Assembly (NCBI GenBank): GCA_963681505.1
Contig: OY811982.1
Coordinates: 6,004,683 to 6,068,682, forward strand
Reading direction: 5' to 3'
Length of the DNA stretch: 64,000 nt
Source of the DNA: Eunapius fragilis
Lineage: Eukaryota; Porifera; Demospongiae; Spongillida; Spongillidae
Shown: positions 11,971 through 25,904 of the stretch, piece by piece
How positions within the stretch are numbered: the first letter of the stretch is position 1
How the letters are laid out: every line of letters starts with the position of its first letter
Made by a program: the position numbers and the translations under genes
The notes under the pieces: model-generated
Database searches by the model: none
Told to the model about the DNA's origin: nothing
What the model saw: the letters and a program-made list of their open reading frames with translations, nothing else

Positions 11971-13434
11971 GCTAGCTCATTAACGCACTAACATATTCAA
12001 GGCCAGTTTCTGCTATGACCCAGTATCACTACGCCTCTCCATTGATAACTCCATGCATATTAATAAGCACAAACCCAAATCAACTTCTCACATGTTTATC
12101 GCATTTCAATATACGGCGCAACGTTTCAAGTAATCACGTGCTCCTTAATTCGTTACGAGTGCATCTTTTGGTGGACTATTTGTGAGGCTCTCGAACTTCC
12201 AGGCGAGTCGTGACGATAAAATACAGAATCTACGGGCATTGTAAAACAATCCAAGCTGGGTCACGTCTCGAGACGCGACGTCTAAGGCATATAAAATCGC
12301 TGCTGAAATCTATGAATAATTATCAACATCTTGGTTATTATAATGCTTTGCGATGGAGTTCCATTGCAGTCTGCTAACAAAACATTGCAGCGTGTGCGGT
12401 GGGAGATTGGTGGTGGCAAAGATATCAAAAAAAAGCATTTAAAACTCCCAATCTTACAAAAAGGAGCTTAAACTAGCATTTGGTATTGATATGAATCATA
12501 TGATCATTGATCATGTCACCATTATTCTGCAAACCATGTATGGAGAGGGTGTTAAGAGGCAGAAATAGCTAGTACCATTCAGATGGTCATGCCCTACAAG
12601 TGGAAAGTCCATATGTGTGAAGTGAGTGAAGAGCAAAATATAACTGAATTTATTTACATGATCACATTTAGGTTTGCCAGCATGTTGAGGTGCTGGTGAA
12701 AGGTGGCATGAAAAAAAAAGTGACAAAACATACAGCCAAACATCAAGTGAATCACTACAGTCATTAGTTGCACATATTGAAATTGCACCAACAATTTCAA
12801 TTAACTATCTGAAGTGTCCACTAGGCCATTGTTTTCTGCGCAGACCAGTAGAGCTGCCAAAGTCATGTCTGTGCAGGATGTATCATAACATGACTGACAT
12901 TGTCAGCAAAGAACACATGTCCCTGTTGTTATGACAACTCACCTTTAACTGCTTCCAGCATAAATGCAGCTCCTGACGTGTTCTTGTCTCTCCTAAGTGA
13001 TGTACTGCTTCTATGCGACTCCTGTAAAACATATCAAACTTTTCAGCAGGAGAGTACCTCTCACATGTTTGCAACACTTTATCTCCTCCATGTGAAATGG
13101 ATACTGAAGTACAAGTCGGCATCTGTAATTCAAAGAATGCTGTCTGAAGCCCAGAGCCAAATGTTTTGCAGATTCCAACTAGAGTAAAAAGTTTGAAGTC
13201 TTCAGGAACTGTCAGAACAAACCACAATTGAAGCACAGCAAGCAGTAAGTTGTAAACTATTGAAAAGATCACCAGAGAAGGCTTTAAATTGCATGATGGT
13301 CTGTTTGTGAAAAGTCATGATGTAGCACTTCAGAACATCGGAGTAGAGCCCCAGGAATACTTTTGGTGTAACCTCATTCACAAGACTTGAAGGTCAGACA
13401 ATTGTACTGAAAAGTTACTTTATTAAGATCAAAC
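11971..13434. other. No gene recognised
   Basis: Overlapping ORFs of 95-129 codons occur on both strands at 12883-13272 without recognisable motifs. They may be decayed repeat sequence. Confidence 0.35.
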
Positions 13435-13689
13435 TACCGTATACTATTTCCTTGATTACAAGTTGTGCTTTCTATTCAGGACACTACTGTACCTGCATTA
13501 AAAATTTTACCGGTACTTTAAATTGCTACAGTTGTGTAGTAGTGTTTGTGCACCTTTCGCTCTACTTGTGTTCCGATTGGCTCTTGACTCGGGTCTGTTC
13601 ATCCAACTGTAGCAAGTCAAAGTAGCAGTTAAATTGTTTAATGCGGGTACAGTTGTGTAGCCACAGCTTGTAATCAAGGAAATACGGTA
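13435..13689. mobile_element. MITE with ~30-bp TIRs and TA ends
   Basis: The left end taccgtatactatttccttg is matched by the right end aaggaaatacggta in reverse complement; pairing continues into gattacaag/cttgtaatc. The 255-bp length, absence of coding and TA at both edges suggest a Tc1/mariner-type non-autonomous element. Confidence 0.75.
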
Positions 13690-14560
13690 ATGGTTATCAT
13701 TACATAGCTACTAACCTGAAAGTCTTGTGGTTGTCTATAAAGAATGTGGCCCAGCCAAATCCTGTTCTCCTCATGGTTGCAGACAAATTTGAAGGGACAT
13801 TTGCTAGACCTGGAGCACGCCACTCCATCTATGACCAATGTTTTGTAACAGATGAGAAATGTTGAGAGTTAGGTATAGCAACATGACGTCACAGTGGATG
13901 AGTATTATTTTTCACATGAAGCTATAGTTCCCTTTATGAACCAATTTCCCCAATGAACCAAAATGCACCTATTAGAGGAGCACACAGTTGAGTGGGTAAG
14001 AAAATACAACTTTGGATTTGGCATGCTGGGTGAGCAAGGTGCTGAATTGATTCACCCATCGTATCAATGCACTTTGTGAACCACACACACACACATACAC
14101 ACACACACACATACACACCTTTCAGACATAATAGCATTAAATACGTTGCCATGAGACAGGATGGACAAAATATACTTAGCAATTCAAATCTAGCTATGAA
14201 CACCACTTACATGCAGTTCAATCAGAAACAAAGAAAAGAGGCTACGGTGCATCGTTAAAGATCACTTCATAAGTATTGCTCCTGACTCAATCCATGCTCA
14301 GCCACCCACAAAGACAGCAAAACGATGCCAAAACACACTGCTGCTTCATAGTATAGTGGATTTATATTCACGTACACAAAACACAACACGCGCGTTCTCT
14401 ATACCACTTGGCGATGTTTGCCCATTACTTCTGAAGCATATAAGTCGCGTCTCAGAAAAAGAGTAACATAAAACGAAAGCTCTATCTATGTACAATGCCT
14501 TTGTAAAAATAGTTTCTCATCTGGAAGTTCGCACGTCCCGGACTAACTAGCTTTGAAAAC
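13690..14560. other. No gene recognised; (CA)n
   Basis: An interrupted (CA)n microsatellite lies at about 14083-14118. Nothing else recognised. Confidence 0.4.
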
Positions 14561-14564
14561 CTAC

Positions 14565-14770
14565 CTCCGCGTAAGTAGGCCGCTTTTGAACGACACTTCT
14601 CCAGACCGAAACCATCTTTGATGCCCAATCATACCTCGCTCAGTAGAGCACAGGTTCATCTTCAACAATACTTCGTCTAAAGGGTCATCACGTGTTCTAT
14701 TCAGTAACTGTACAACGAATTCCAACGGGTACAAATCATTACAACCGTTACTAGGTGAGGTAATTGCCAT
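14565..14770 (-). CDS. Possible first exon of an unknown gene
   Basis: An open frame starts at MAITSPSNGCNDLYPLEFVV, continues LLNRTRDDPLDEVLLKMNLC and ends at an AG|GTAGGT donor consistent with an exon boundary. The composition is protein-like and the ATG has A at -3. I do not recognise a domain and no partner exon was found. It could be chance. Confidence 0.3.
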
Positions 14771-15460
14771 TTCAAAATTTTGCGGCGCAGGACTTTTTGT
14801 CCATCAATTCAATGGATCGTAACACCCGTGCATCTTGTAGATGAATGGCATCTTCTTAAAGAAACTGCCACTAATGTTTTCAAAACAGATTTAAGTCAGG
14901 TTTCAGATTTGAATGCCCTGTCAAGCATTATTTGATCAGACAATACTTTATTGCATGACAAATACATTGCATATATTATCCTCAAATATTGTGCTTTCCT
15001 GAATCATCAATCCCATTTTATGTTTTTTTTTTCAATAAGCGAACCAATTGCAAAATATTTACAAATGCCTTTATACTTGTTGACAATAATGAGTTCAAGT
15101 TCTTTGGAACAAAGTCATGATATGAAGTCTGACACGTTTACCGTCATTGGATAATTACTACGGGTGTAAGCCAAGTGACCAAACTGAGGCTGAAAATTCC
15201 ACCAAAGCAATAATTTAAAGTACACTTTAATTGCTTGGCAGAGAAGTTAAGAGAATAAGCATGTCTTGATTAAGTGAAGCCAAGGATACAATATTATAGT
15301 GTGATGTCAAATTAAGGTCATTGGAGATAGATTGAGGATTGTATTTACAGCCCTATTAATTGGTTGATTATGAGTAATTACCCTAGCTAACCCATGCTTA
15401 TAGGAGATTATACTACAAATTGAAATTTTGTACACAATTTTAAATAGCTGCCAGAATTAA
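14771..15460. other. No feature seen
   Basis: AT-rich DNA with no gene or repeat recognised. Confidence 0.35.
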
Positions 15461-16122
15461 AGTCCTGGACAGCATCGAGGAAGTATACGTTTATGTAGCA
15501 TGTATTTTAATTATATTCATAGCAAATCAATCACCACAATTCGGTAAAATATGTTAGCTATGTATGGTGAGAAAACGAAACTTATATAGCGTAACGTGAA
15601 GTCAAAAAATTCAAGTTTATTGGGGGTACTAAAATTTTTTTATTCAGTTTGACAATATTTCAGTACCGCGTCCAAAATCGATTCTACATATAATGATATC
15701 TAAAAATACCGAAAATCTCGTTTTTTACTTTAAAAATGTCCATACGATTTTCAAGACAAGTTTTTAAACGTTTTTGCCTCATTACTGGAGCCATATTCAT
15801 CACCCACTGACCTTGTGTAAGCAAAACAACTGCTAAAGTCCATAGTTTACTTAACAGCTGTGAGCGTTGTGCAACAATCTCATCGATAAGCCCTTTCCTT
15901 TGTTCCTACTGCGGCGTTATTATGTAACGGTCAAGTGTTTTCAATGAATATAATTAGCTGCTAATTGTGTTTATAGTTATAATTCAACTCACTGAATTTT
16001 TTGTTACGACGAGTTGGGCGAGTGAAACCAATATACGGAACATTCTTATCGGATCCCAAAGGCATCTTTAAAATTAAAAAAAATGGCACATTATTTTTAC
16101 TTCCTCGATGCTATCCCGGACT
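15461..16122. mobile_element. 662-bp TIR element, copy 1
   Basis: The ends agtcctggacagcatcgagg (left) and cctcgatgctatcccggact (right, 16103-16122) form TIRs of about 25 bp. The whole length matches the copy at 30817-31496 in reverse orientation, which fixes both boundaries. No ORF is seen, so it is non-autonomous. No target-site duplication is clear. Confidence 0.85.
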
Positions 16123-16228
16123 ATATAATATAAGCACCCCTACCACAGTAGCTGAAGCAAAAAAAAAGTTATAGGAAAGGAATGATTATGGATATGGATA
16201 AACAGTTTATCCAAACCTATATTATGTT

Positions 16229-16427
16229 GGTTTCAACACTGCGCCACAGCATTTAGTATGCAGAGCTGTGCAGAGTCTGCATACCAACCATATGCAGATG
16301 AGTATTGTTGAAGTGTTCGTATGTAGACGTCTGCATATGAACACTTCAATGATACCCGTCTGTATACGGTTGAAATGCAGACTCTGCACAGCTCTGCATA
16401 CTAAACACTGTAGCACAGTGCAAACCT
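16229..16427. mobile_element. Foldback palindrome, ~90-bp arms
   Basis: The sequence reads nearly the same on both strands. The block tttagtatgcagagctgtgc at about 16252 is mirrored by gcacagctctgcatactaaa at about 16386. The middle carries aagtgttcgtatgtag against ctgcatatgaacactt. This explains why similar ORFs appear on both strands. Confidence 0.85.
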
Positions 16428-16940
16428 TGGTTAATTTTTGGACATTCTGGTTTGGAAATGAAATTCATGTACGACATACATGTATATGCCAATGAAATAA
16501 TTAAGTAGATTGAAATATGCCATGTATTCTGTGCATTAACGATTTCGATAAATTTTTATTGAATCATCAGTGTGGTGTAGGAGGGCTGGCTGGCATACCT
16601 CTACACCCCCCCCCCCTCCCCCCAACCCCTTTTGTGTCCACACTAACCTGCAGTGAACTGAAATTATGTGGCTAGAACGAATACACAGCACTTGGCAATT
16701 GGAATATAAAATAGGCCCTCGTTGAGTGCTCTGAGCAACATTACTGTACTAATCAAGAATTCCTGTGGCTTAGGTACATGTATCCTCCCTCCATGCCTAT
16801 TAGTATTATTTTGGCCTTTTCACGAATCAGAAGCATGTACATGTACATTTACCTAAGTAACCAAGTGATGACACCTCAATTGAGGAACATGTCCTTCATA
16901 TAACATTTTGAAATAAAAATTTAAAAATACACGAGTTCTC
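16428..16940. other. 3' flank of the 17-kb Death-domain gene
   Basis: No further gene. A C-rich tract lies at about 16605-16630. Confidence 0.4.
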
Positions 16941-18096
16941 TTAGCCAGTGTCCTGTCGTATTTTTGCAGTAAATGATACCAAATTGTCCTGCATCTCTTT
17001 GTGCTGCATTTCTATCAGTGCTTCTTCAATGTGAGTAAAATCAGCCGAGTATCCAATTCTTCGTGTCCAAATGTCAAACATATTCATCATTAGGGTATGT
17101 AGATTTTTAAATTCAGTTATAGGACCATGTTCTAGTTTGCAGCTGTCTATCAAATGCTTGTACTCATTGGGAACTAATATCATTCCTAATCTCCATATAT
17201 CTTCACGATTAAGCTTCACAAGCTCTTCACCAAAGAAGGCTTTAATGTACTTAAAATTTTCTATTTTTTGCTGCTCATTCATTGGCTTGGGAAGGTAACG
17301 TCTCTTTGGTAAATGGGTACAATAACCTGCTTAGAAAGTAAATAAATAAATGTAGACAGTAATACTTTGTGCTTACTTCGTCGTGATTCTTCAATCGGTG
17401 CTTCACACTCCATTGAAGAAACTAAAGAAAACATACTGATGACTGGTATAATGGAGCCTGTACTTTTAAAATAACTCTTCATTATATTTTACTACCATGT
17501 AATAATACAAATAAATTAGCAGCAAAAACATACACAGGTGATATGTGACACCCATAGTTTAAATTAGGGTTAAAACAGCTGAGTAAATTTCTAAAATGGT
17601 GTTCCACGTTTTAGCTGTGCGTGGTGCCCATATTTTTATTTCAGAAACACATTAATACCAATTATGGTTACAATAAAGTAAAAAAAAACACAAATCACAG
17701 AGAGCAATACCTATATTACAAACACTGTGCTTTAAGCAAGTAACAATTTAAAACCCTTTCATCACCCAGACAAATATACTACATAGTATATTTGTACTAA
17801 GAATGATCTTCAATTTGATGCCCGCCAATTACAATTGTACATGCATTGTTATGGCAAGATATCAGCTAACCAAGTTGCAAACAATCAATCATTCTAGTGA
17901 ATGTATTTTGTAAACCATTAAAGGTATTAAGTTGAAAATGGGCAAATATTATATTCGTATCAAGGCAAATACATACGAGAAGTTGCAACATGTCCAATAG
18001 CACAATTCAAATGTACATCCTCATTATTAAACCATCCAGGTAAAGAATAGGACGCAATGAATGCTGCACTTGGCATGATGGGAGATCCCAAACCAC
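16941..18096 (-). CDS. Death-domain-like protein, three 3' exons (partial)
   Basis: Three exons join in phase 1: 17977-18096, 17377-17457 and 16941-17326 (terminal, with stop). The 50-nt intron at 17327-17376 has GTAAGC and GCAG ends. The last exon encodes about 125 residues. Its region from FKYIKAFFGEELVKL to EMQDNLVSF fits a Death-domain-like helical fold: MFDIWTRRIGYSADFTHIEE and ALIEMQHKEMQDNL match the pattern L..W......A....L..AL of helices 4-6. Death domains bind other Death domains in receptor and adaptor signalling. The upstream exons (GLGSPIMPSAAFIASYSLPG; SIIPVISMFSLVSSMECEA) are not recognised. The 5' end is missing. A paralogue lies at 29840-30475. Domain assignment is by pattern only. 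Confidence 0.6.
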
Positions 18097-18936
18097 CTAT
18101 ATGTAGAGAGTAGCTGTGCTTGATATCATGAAGCATCAGTTATGGTAATTGCTATACAATTCATGAAACACTGGAACACGTCAGCATCAAACATCTGTAG
18201 AACATCAAAAGCTAACAGAATTGGAATAGCTCGCGTGAAGTGATTAAAGTGACAAAAAGATACGAATGAAGGTTAGGGCTACATATGGATCCCTATCTCC
18301 AATGTCTTCAAGTTTTGATAACAACTTCTGAGCTTCTTGGCATTTGGAAGCATAAACAAAAGAAATAATTTCCAATGGTGACACAGCATGTAAAATGTGG
18401 CAGGCTTGTTTCCCTTAATTCTGAATGGAATGCAGTGGTATTACTTTAGCAGAAAAGCTCACATTTTGTGTTGTTCACATGAAGGCCAATGGTGGGCCTA
18501 TTTTCTGTATTAACGTCAATGCACAAAGCACCAATGATTTCTTACCAGCCACGACACCATCTTCTAAATACCATCCCTGAAATAAGATATTGAGGCCAAC
18601 ATCATTTGCATTGATAATCTGTGCAAGTCTAGAGCAAAAAAGGGACGCAAAGGGTCCCCTGCTTCACATTCTAAGATGTGATTGTTACCTTCCAACCGTC
18701 ACCAAAGAAAGTGCACTTTTTTTCTGTGATGTTTTTAAAATTTGTAAATGATCTATATAACTCTTTTCTATCCAATCTTACTGTTTTTGGCATTCAACCC
18801 TTCTACCAGCACACATGCAGGAACAAGCCTCCTCAAATCTAGCTAAAAGCACGTTTGAATTATATAGGTCTGGGCATGATGGATATGGTAATCTGCGTAC
18901 TTAGAGTGCTTAATATTTAGTGCCAAGGCTTTACTA
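18097..18936. other. No gene recognised
   Basis: The minus strand has short protein-like fragments broken by stops, possibly decayed repeat or upstream intron sequence of the Death-domain gene. Confidence 0.3.
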
Positions 18937-18943
18937 GTGAATT

Positions 18944-19455
<512 letters not shown>

Positions 19456-21250
19456 TGACCTCTGGTAGTTCCATGTGCTTCACAGTATAGGCCTTGAAAT
19501 TGGTGGCAATATTACGTTTTAGCACCAGGGTTCTCATTGCAAACACAATTGGAAGCTCCTTTCATCTGGGATTTCTATAAGGTGAACGTTTTTTGTCCTC
19601 CCGCCATCAGCTGCACAATGCACCCAAGCTGGAACTGAGTTTTACAATACCCCTGATGTCTCAAACCAGAGCCTTTCTACCTTGGCCTGAAAGATCAGTT
19701 GAGCAGCATAGACCTTGCTCAGGGAGAGGAGTGGTGCTACAAGTACATATATCTGCTAGAGTGACTCGTAGCATTCTTGTATCACATGATACCGGAGTAT
19801 AAGGCTTCTACATTCCTAATTCAACTTGTATCTCTCTAATGGAGCACTATAACTGCAGCAGCAGAGATGCATGGTCTCATTGGATTCTATGACAGACTTG
19901 AGGCTGAACGAAAGCAGCAAGTGTGCCTAGGCCCATGATCCCTTCTAAGAGGCGTTTTCTACAAGGTACAAACAAGCAGGTTGATACCCGTGCAAGCTCT
20001 TGTCACACGTAAGGATATTTAGAATATGTATCTATTGTGATCCCTAGTTGCTCTAGTTACATTTTCATTTTCATCTGTCACATCAACGATGGATAAATAT
20101 TACGATCCAGATTTATCGGATCCCCATTACTGTTAGCAATCCATATATGTGAGGTTGGCACATAAACAGCACATTATGCAACGCATTTCCGAATGACACA
20201 TACACTAATTTCACACTGGTTTCATGTGCTTCTCAGAATATGAAAGCAACATAAGTGTATTAGGTCTGAGAGCAAGGCGTCTTATATGAAAATGAAGCTA
20301 ATTATTATTAGCACATTGTCCGATGTGATCTCTATTTTGTACCAAAGTAAGCATGAAAGCATAATAAAATTTGTTGAAAACCGCTATAGAGAAAAGTGTA
20401 CTTACCTGCCCATGATGACCTGGAAATCATGAACTGCATCTCTTAAAACGCAGTCAAATTTCGCCTCAATCAAGGTAAAAAGATTAAACATTATATCAAC
20501 TATTTCAGCGATGGATGGGCTATCTAAAAAAGCCTAACATAGCCTTTTCCAACTAATTTTCTGAAATGTGGGTTCGACAAAAAAAATGCTTGATTCTTAT
20601 ATGGATCCACAGTGTTTTTTTAAAATGAATCTTGAGAACAGCAAATTCATATACCTCACCTACAACTTTTCGCCTTACATCTGGTGGAAATCTGTGTATC
20701 TTTGAGCTTTTTCATAGAAGTGTGAGTACCACCAGCCAAAAATATCAGGAATCTTATGTTACATTAATGGGACGTTTTATGATAAAAATTGGGCATGTGC
20801 TATTTTCCAAAATAAAACCAATATCTTCTGAGCTACACAGCCAGATTCCATTCATTCAGTAAATGTCCTGGAATTTTGCTCAACATCAATATCTTTATTA
20901 CAGATTAAATAAAAATCAACAGTCTGCAGATTCGAATAGCAACAGGACTCCTTCGGGTACTATATTCAGTTTTGACGTTGGAGAGACACTCCTTCATTCA
21001 GTTGTACGTGTTTTTAATCTGGAACGTTATTGACTTTGGTATGGACACGTGTTAAAAGGGCTCATAGTGTGCAAAAACAGAATGAAATACAAAACTGATG
21101 TCGCAATAGGTGCTGAAAATATGACGGACATGGGTTGCTTAGCTCGGAAGATAAGTGGGTTTGAAATTGATGCCATTTTTTATAGCACTTTAATAGGAAA
21201 AAAAGCACAAGCCTGGTTATGTGACAGTCATAAAACTTCCCATATACACA
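19456..21250. other. No gene recognised
   Basis: AT-rich DNA with short scattered ORFs only. Nothing supportable. Confidence 0.35.
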
Positions 21251-21495
21251 TGTATGGGACAGTGTCCAGCAAAATCACCCTGGCTTCTGGGTAGTTTTTC
21301 AAGTTTTCAAATCTTTTGATTTTCCGTGAAATTTAAAGCGCTTCTATCAAATGCATCCTAAATTGGTCTATACATCATTAAGTTATTAGGCACTGAATTT
21401 ATATATTTCAATGCGAGTGTTACCTTTCCTGCTTGTCCTGGAAAAATTGAAAATGTAGTACAAGGGTGATTTTGCTGAACACCGTTCCTTATATG
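21251..21495. mobile_element. MITE family 1 (gggacagtgtccagc), copy 1
   Basis: The left TIR is tatgggacagtgtccagcaa; the right end is gggtgattttgctgaacacc. It is in reverse orientation to the copies at 41243, 43331 and 54230. About 245 bp, non-coding. It abuts a MITE of another family at its right edge. Confidence 0.85.
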
Positions 21496-21697
21496 GGATC
21501 GTCGAGGCAGCAAAAAGGGATTCAGTGCAAAAAATTTTCAGGAGACACCTACTTCTTTCTTGTGCACTGGAAATTAGTATGTCTATTATGGAGTTACAAT
21601 GGTCTGAATTTTTAATTATGCGTAACTTTGATGCTCCTTCCTGGAAAATTTTTATAATATGCACTAGGTCCCATTTTACTGCCTCGACCCTATGTAT
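21491..21697. mobile_element. MITE family 2 (atatgggatcg), copy 1
   Basis: The left end atatgggatcgtcgaggcag is matched by the right end ctgcctcgaccctatgtat. Internal blocks (cactggaaattagt, gatgctccttcctggaaa) are shared with the copy at 57169-57417. About 207 bp, non-coding. Confidence 0.85.
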
Positions 21698-22099
21698 GTT
21701 TAATTTTGCTGTTTATAATTACCATTTCATTGGAGCATATGGAATAATGTATATACCTTCATTGTTTTTGAACTATTAGCACCCGAATAGAACACATCTT
21801 AGAATTGCAAACAGTCCTACTAACAATCCAAATCTAATCCTCTCACTGTTATTTGTTTAGCAGAGTAGTACAACATGAGCAAAGTTAATGTAATATAACA
21901 TGCCTACCAGGAGCTTGAAGGTCATCCAAATCATTGAATGCTGGTAGTACTCTATTATGAGCCATGTCATGACATCTGTACATTGTGGTAACATAACAAC
22001 AATTTAAATAAGGACAGGAGTGGGTTTGAGCCATACACCCTGAAATCCAGCCTCCCATCCCAAAGAATAGTTGCTGTCACCAGATCCCCGCCCCCTAGG
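21698..22099. other. No feature seen
   Basis: No gene or repeat recognised. Confidence 0.35.
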
Positions 22100-22350
22100 A
22101 TTCGGGTAGGTCCTCCTTAGTTGGGCGTAGCCGGACCTTTGCGTTTTGGCGGAAGGTCGGGTATCAAGCCTGTACCTGGATTTGTACCCATCTGATGGCT
22201 AATGTGGGCTACATGTCACATACAGTGTATGTGGTCTATTATGACATATAGCCACATACGGTACAAATCCAGGTATAGGCTTGATACCCGACCTTCCACC
22301 AAAACGTGATTGTCGGGCTATACGCCCAACTAGGTCCACCGCTTCCCGAA
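22100..22350. mobile_element. Foldback element with ~90-bp arms
   Basis: The left arm (gttgggcgtagccggacc ... ggtcgggtatcaagcctgta) pairs with the right arm (ataggcttgatacccgacct ... ctatacgcccaac). The loop at about 22190-22258 is itself partly palindromic. The element runs directly into a long (CT)n tract. Confidence 0.8.
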
Positions 22351-22366
22351 GGGACGGATAAAATTT

Positions 22367-22765
<399 letters not shown>

Positions 22766-25700
22766 CATACACACATAACGGTCTGGTCATAATTATATAT
22801 ATATTATGATGATATAATATAAAGGCCACTTACACCGTCCTGCGATGAAGACGAACTAATATTCATGACTAGAGTTATAGAAATCCCCTTACGTAATCCA
22901 ATAAACAAGCAGATCAACGACGACTACGTACTTGTGCTTCGCCGTTTGAAAACATACTCGTTAGCGAGAAAGACTCGTCAACAAGCCAAGGTATAGTAAA
23001 GTGGGTCTATAATAGTGTGTCTATCACAAACTGAGCAGGCCAAATGTGTTTAAATTATTGGACTAGGCCTACATGTATGATATATACATGCATATGTAGT
23101 TCATTAAATAGAGAACTTCGGTCTAACCCTAGCTGTAGTCTAAGATAATCTATGGTTCAATATTCCACATGCAGGGTCTAAACCCATGTACGTGTAGCCG
23201 CTTGCTGAAGGAATCGTGGAATGTCTCCGATTAAAGGATCTAATTGTTCATGATGTTATTTTATCATTTATAATCTGGCTAACGGAGGCAAACTAGCAAG
23301 GTATCATGCCTCCTGCTATCATCTAACTAGTTATTTCCATGTTCCCACCTTTTGTACAAGGTCTAGATAATTAAAGGAAGCCCATTTGATGTACATGTAC
23401 GCTTGTTTCCTAAATTGATATCGACCAGTCGACAAAGTGACTTACGGTACCATAATTACCTAAGCACTTGTGCTCCTGTCTCGAGGCTGTATGCGTGGTT
23501 CGGGCTGGGCCTATTAGGTTCAGCCTTTAGGGATGGTAAGGTCGATAGTTCAAAGGATCCATATCAAAGTAAGCTGGTTTACAGTACGGTAAGAATAGCC
23601 ACTGCCATGATATATTGGTATGACCATTGATGCATGTGGTGTTCGTGCTTTGGCAGCGTGTACAACGCACGTTGCTTTCACACAACATGCATCATATACG
23701 GTACATTCCCATATAGCATGCCAACGTATACTACGATTGCAGCTCACTTATGACTTGCTCTAAATAGACCACACCGGCATACAGTTGGGGTTCCATATGT
23801 GTCTTGTGCCACACTGTATACCGTATAAAAGCATTTATGTATGCCAATCTACCATGTATGTGTATCTACCTAAATGTGATTATAATGGCTTAGCTGTGTA
23901 GGCATACCATGCAATTAAGGTTCCACATTTACCTCTTGTCTATGGTATGTGTGCTCACCCTCCTACATGGTGTTAATGATCCAGTGTTTTCTTAGTGGAT
24001 ATGGAAATTTTTAAATCAAGGGTAATAGTGCACTTATATATGTATGTATATGTATTAAGGTATTCAAGAAGTCTTGTACCCAGATCCAATTCACACAGCT
24101 GATGTACTGTATCCCCTTGTGTGGTTAAGAGAGTATTATGCACATACATGCATGCATACACAGTTGTATATTGAATATGTGAGGTCTTATGCATATCAAT
24201 GTATACAAATAATAATTAAACTGTTTTATCAAGTTGCAATTCAACGTTTCGTAACAGCATGACTGGGCTGCCATTGTGTGTGTATGAGTGAGTGAGGATG
24301 TGGGAGTTATTAGGGTAGAGGTGATGAATGAGAGGCTGAGTGATTTGAGTGTTTGCCAGTGATTCTTGTGTGAGGAAGCAAAGTAGAGCAGCTGTTTGTC
24401 AATGCATCTGTCAGAATGCATTATTGGTTGATGAATAGTAGTATTCAGTGTTTGAGCATGCATATTGACATTATGGTCAATATACATGTATGTTGTGGCT
24501 GATAAATAATATGTGTACCCTCCAGTTGTTGTATTTCCTGTCATGAATACAGTCAAATGTAACATAATGTTCTCAACTGCCTCTTGCTTAAAGACTCTTT
24601 CCACTTGTTTCCTTCTCTCCTGGGTAATGTTTACCAAAGGTAGTGCATTCAAGACAAGATGAAATAGTTAAATGAATAACGTTTGTCACTTTCATGGCAA
24701 GATGAACGATGAATCCAACCCAGACAAGTCTGTTATGCCTCTCCTGTTTCCGCAGCTAGGAGATGTGGACATGAATGTTAATTTGTCAGGTTTTTAAACC
24801 CTGCAGGGTATTGGATGTGATATAAAAAAGTGTGCCTACCTTTTGGCAAATTTAATTAGTAACATAGAAGGCCTATTGCTGTTGGATGCACCCTTCACCG
24901 CCATTGCGTACAGTTTTGTTTGCAGGGAAATGATACTGTGTTGCTGCCTGTGGTCTTTACCCCTTTGTTCATTCTGTCTTCTCTTCTCTTTGAATCCTGT
25001 TTTGGAGATACATGGATATCCAGTTTGGCTTTCGCACTTCTTGTACACACGTACACTGTATTTGTTTTGCCTTTCACAACTGATCTGAAAAATTTTGTGA
25101 TTCTTTGCTTGTGCCCACTATACCAACACGCTCCAAAGGTATTTTCTATAAGCACCAGCAATTCATAGCATCCATCATTTAAACATCTGCGTTGTAGCAG
25201 TAGTAGCTAAATATTATGAGGATGTGCATGCATTATTTGACTTGATTTTTTGCACAGACTACAAATGCTATCCATTGTTGATGAACCTAGATACATCATG
25301 CCGACCATCCATCGTCATTTCAACACAGCTAACTCCCCTAATGGATTACTAGAGTACGTGATGGCCAGCATTGAAAACATGTTTTGCATCTTCAACACCG
25401 TGCTCCGACCCAAGAAGGCAAATTTGATAAATTCATTGTTCAAACATGCCCACCATCAAAAATTAAGTTGCCTTCTTGTTCAAAGGGTCTATTTTGCATT
25501 GTTAGAAAAAACGCTGGGCCTATAACCCATTATATATACACTTCCAGATATCCCAAAAATAGCAAACACAATGAATACTCAACTAAATGTGCACACAATG
25601 AATCAATCCTTTTAAGAAACATAATCTTTTTTTCTGTATAGTACTATGTACTTGAAAAAATCAGTTGTCCTTTTAGATAAACAATCTACCCACATTCCCA

Positions 25701-25904
25701 AGCATTATGAAGTTCACCAGGCAAAAATAAAAATTTAAATTAGAAAACACATGCAGCCACTTGCATAATATGTAAAGTGTGGAGTGGAAATGTAATGATA
25801 CAATTCTCCAATATTACTAAGGGCATATGTGTTTTGACTACAATTCATCCCCAAATATGATGTGAGTGGTACCGGATAATACCACTTTATTTTAAATGTG
25901 ACTA
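22766..25904. other. No supportable gene; possible weak exons
   Basis: Several open stretches end near plausible splice sites but match no family I know. They are a minus-strand one at 24523-24655 (VNITQERRKQVERVFKQEAV), a minus-strand one ending at an AAG|GTAGGC donor near 24840, and a plus-strand one at 25259-25470 (IMPTIHRHFNTANSPNGLLE) after a GCACAG acceptor. They are on both strands and do not form one model. Confidence 0.25.

Noticed and set aside
24523-25525. Candidate exons on both strands
   Set aside because: Some have plausible splice sites, but strands and phases do not form a model and no family is recognised.
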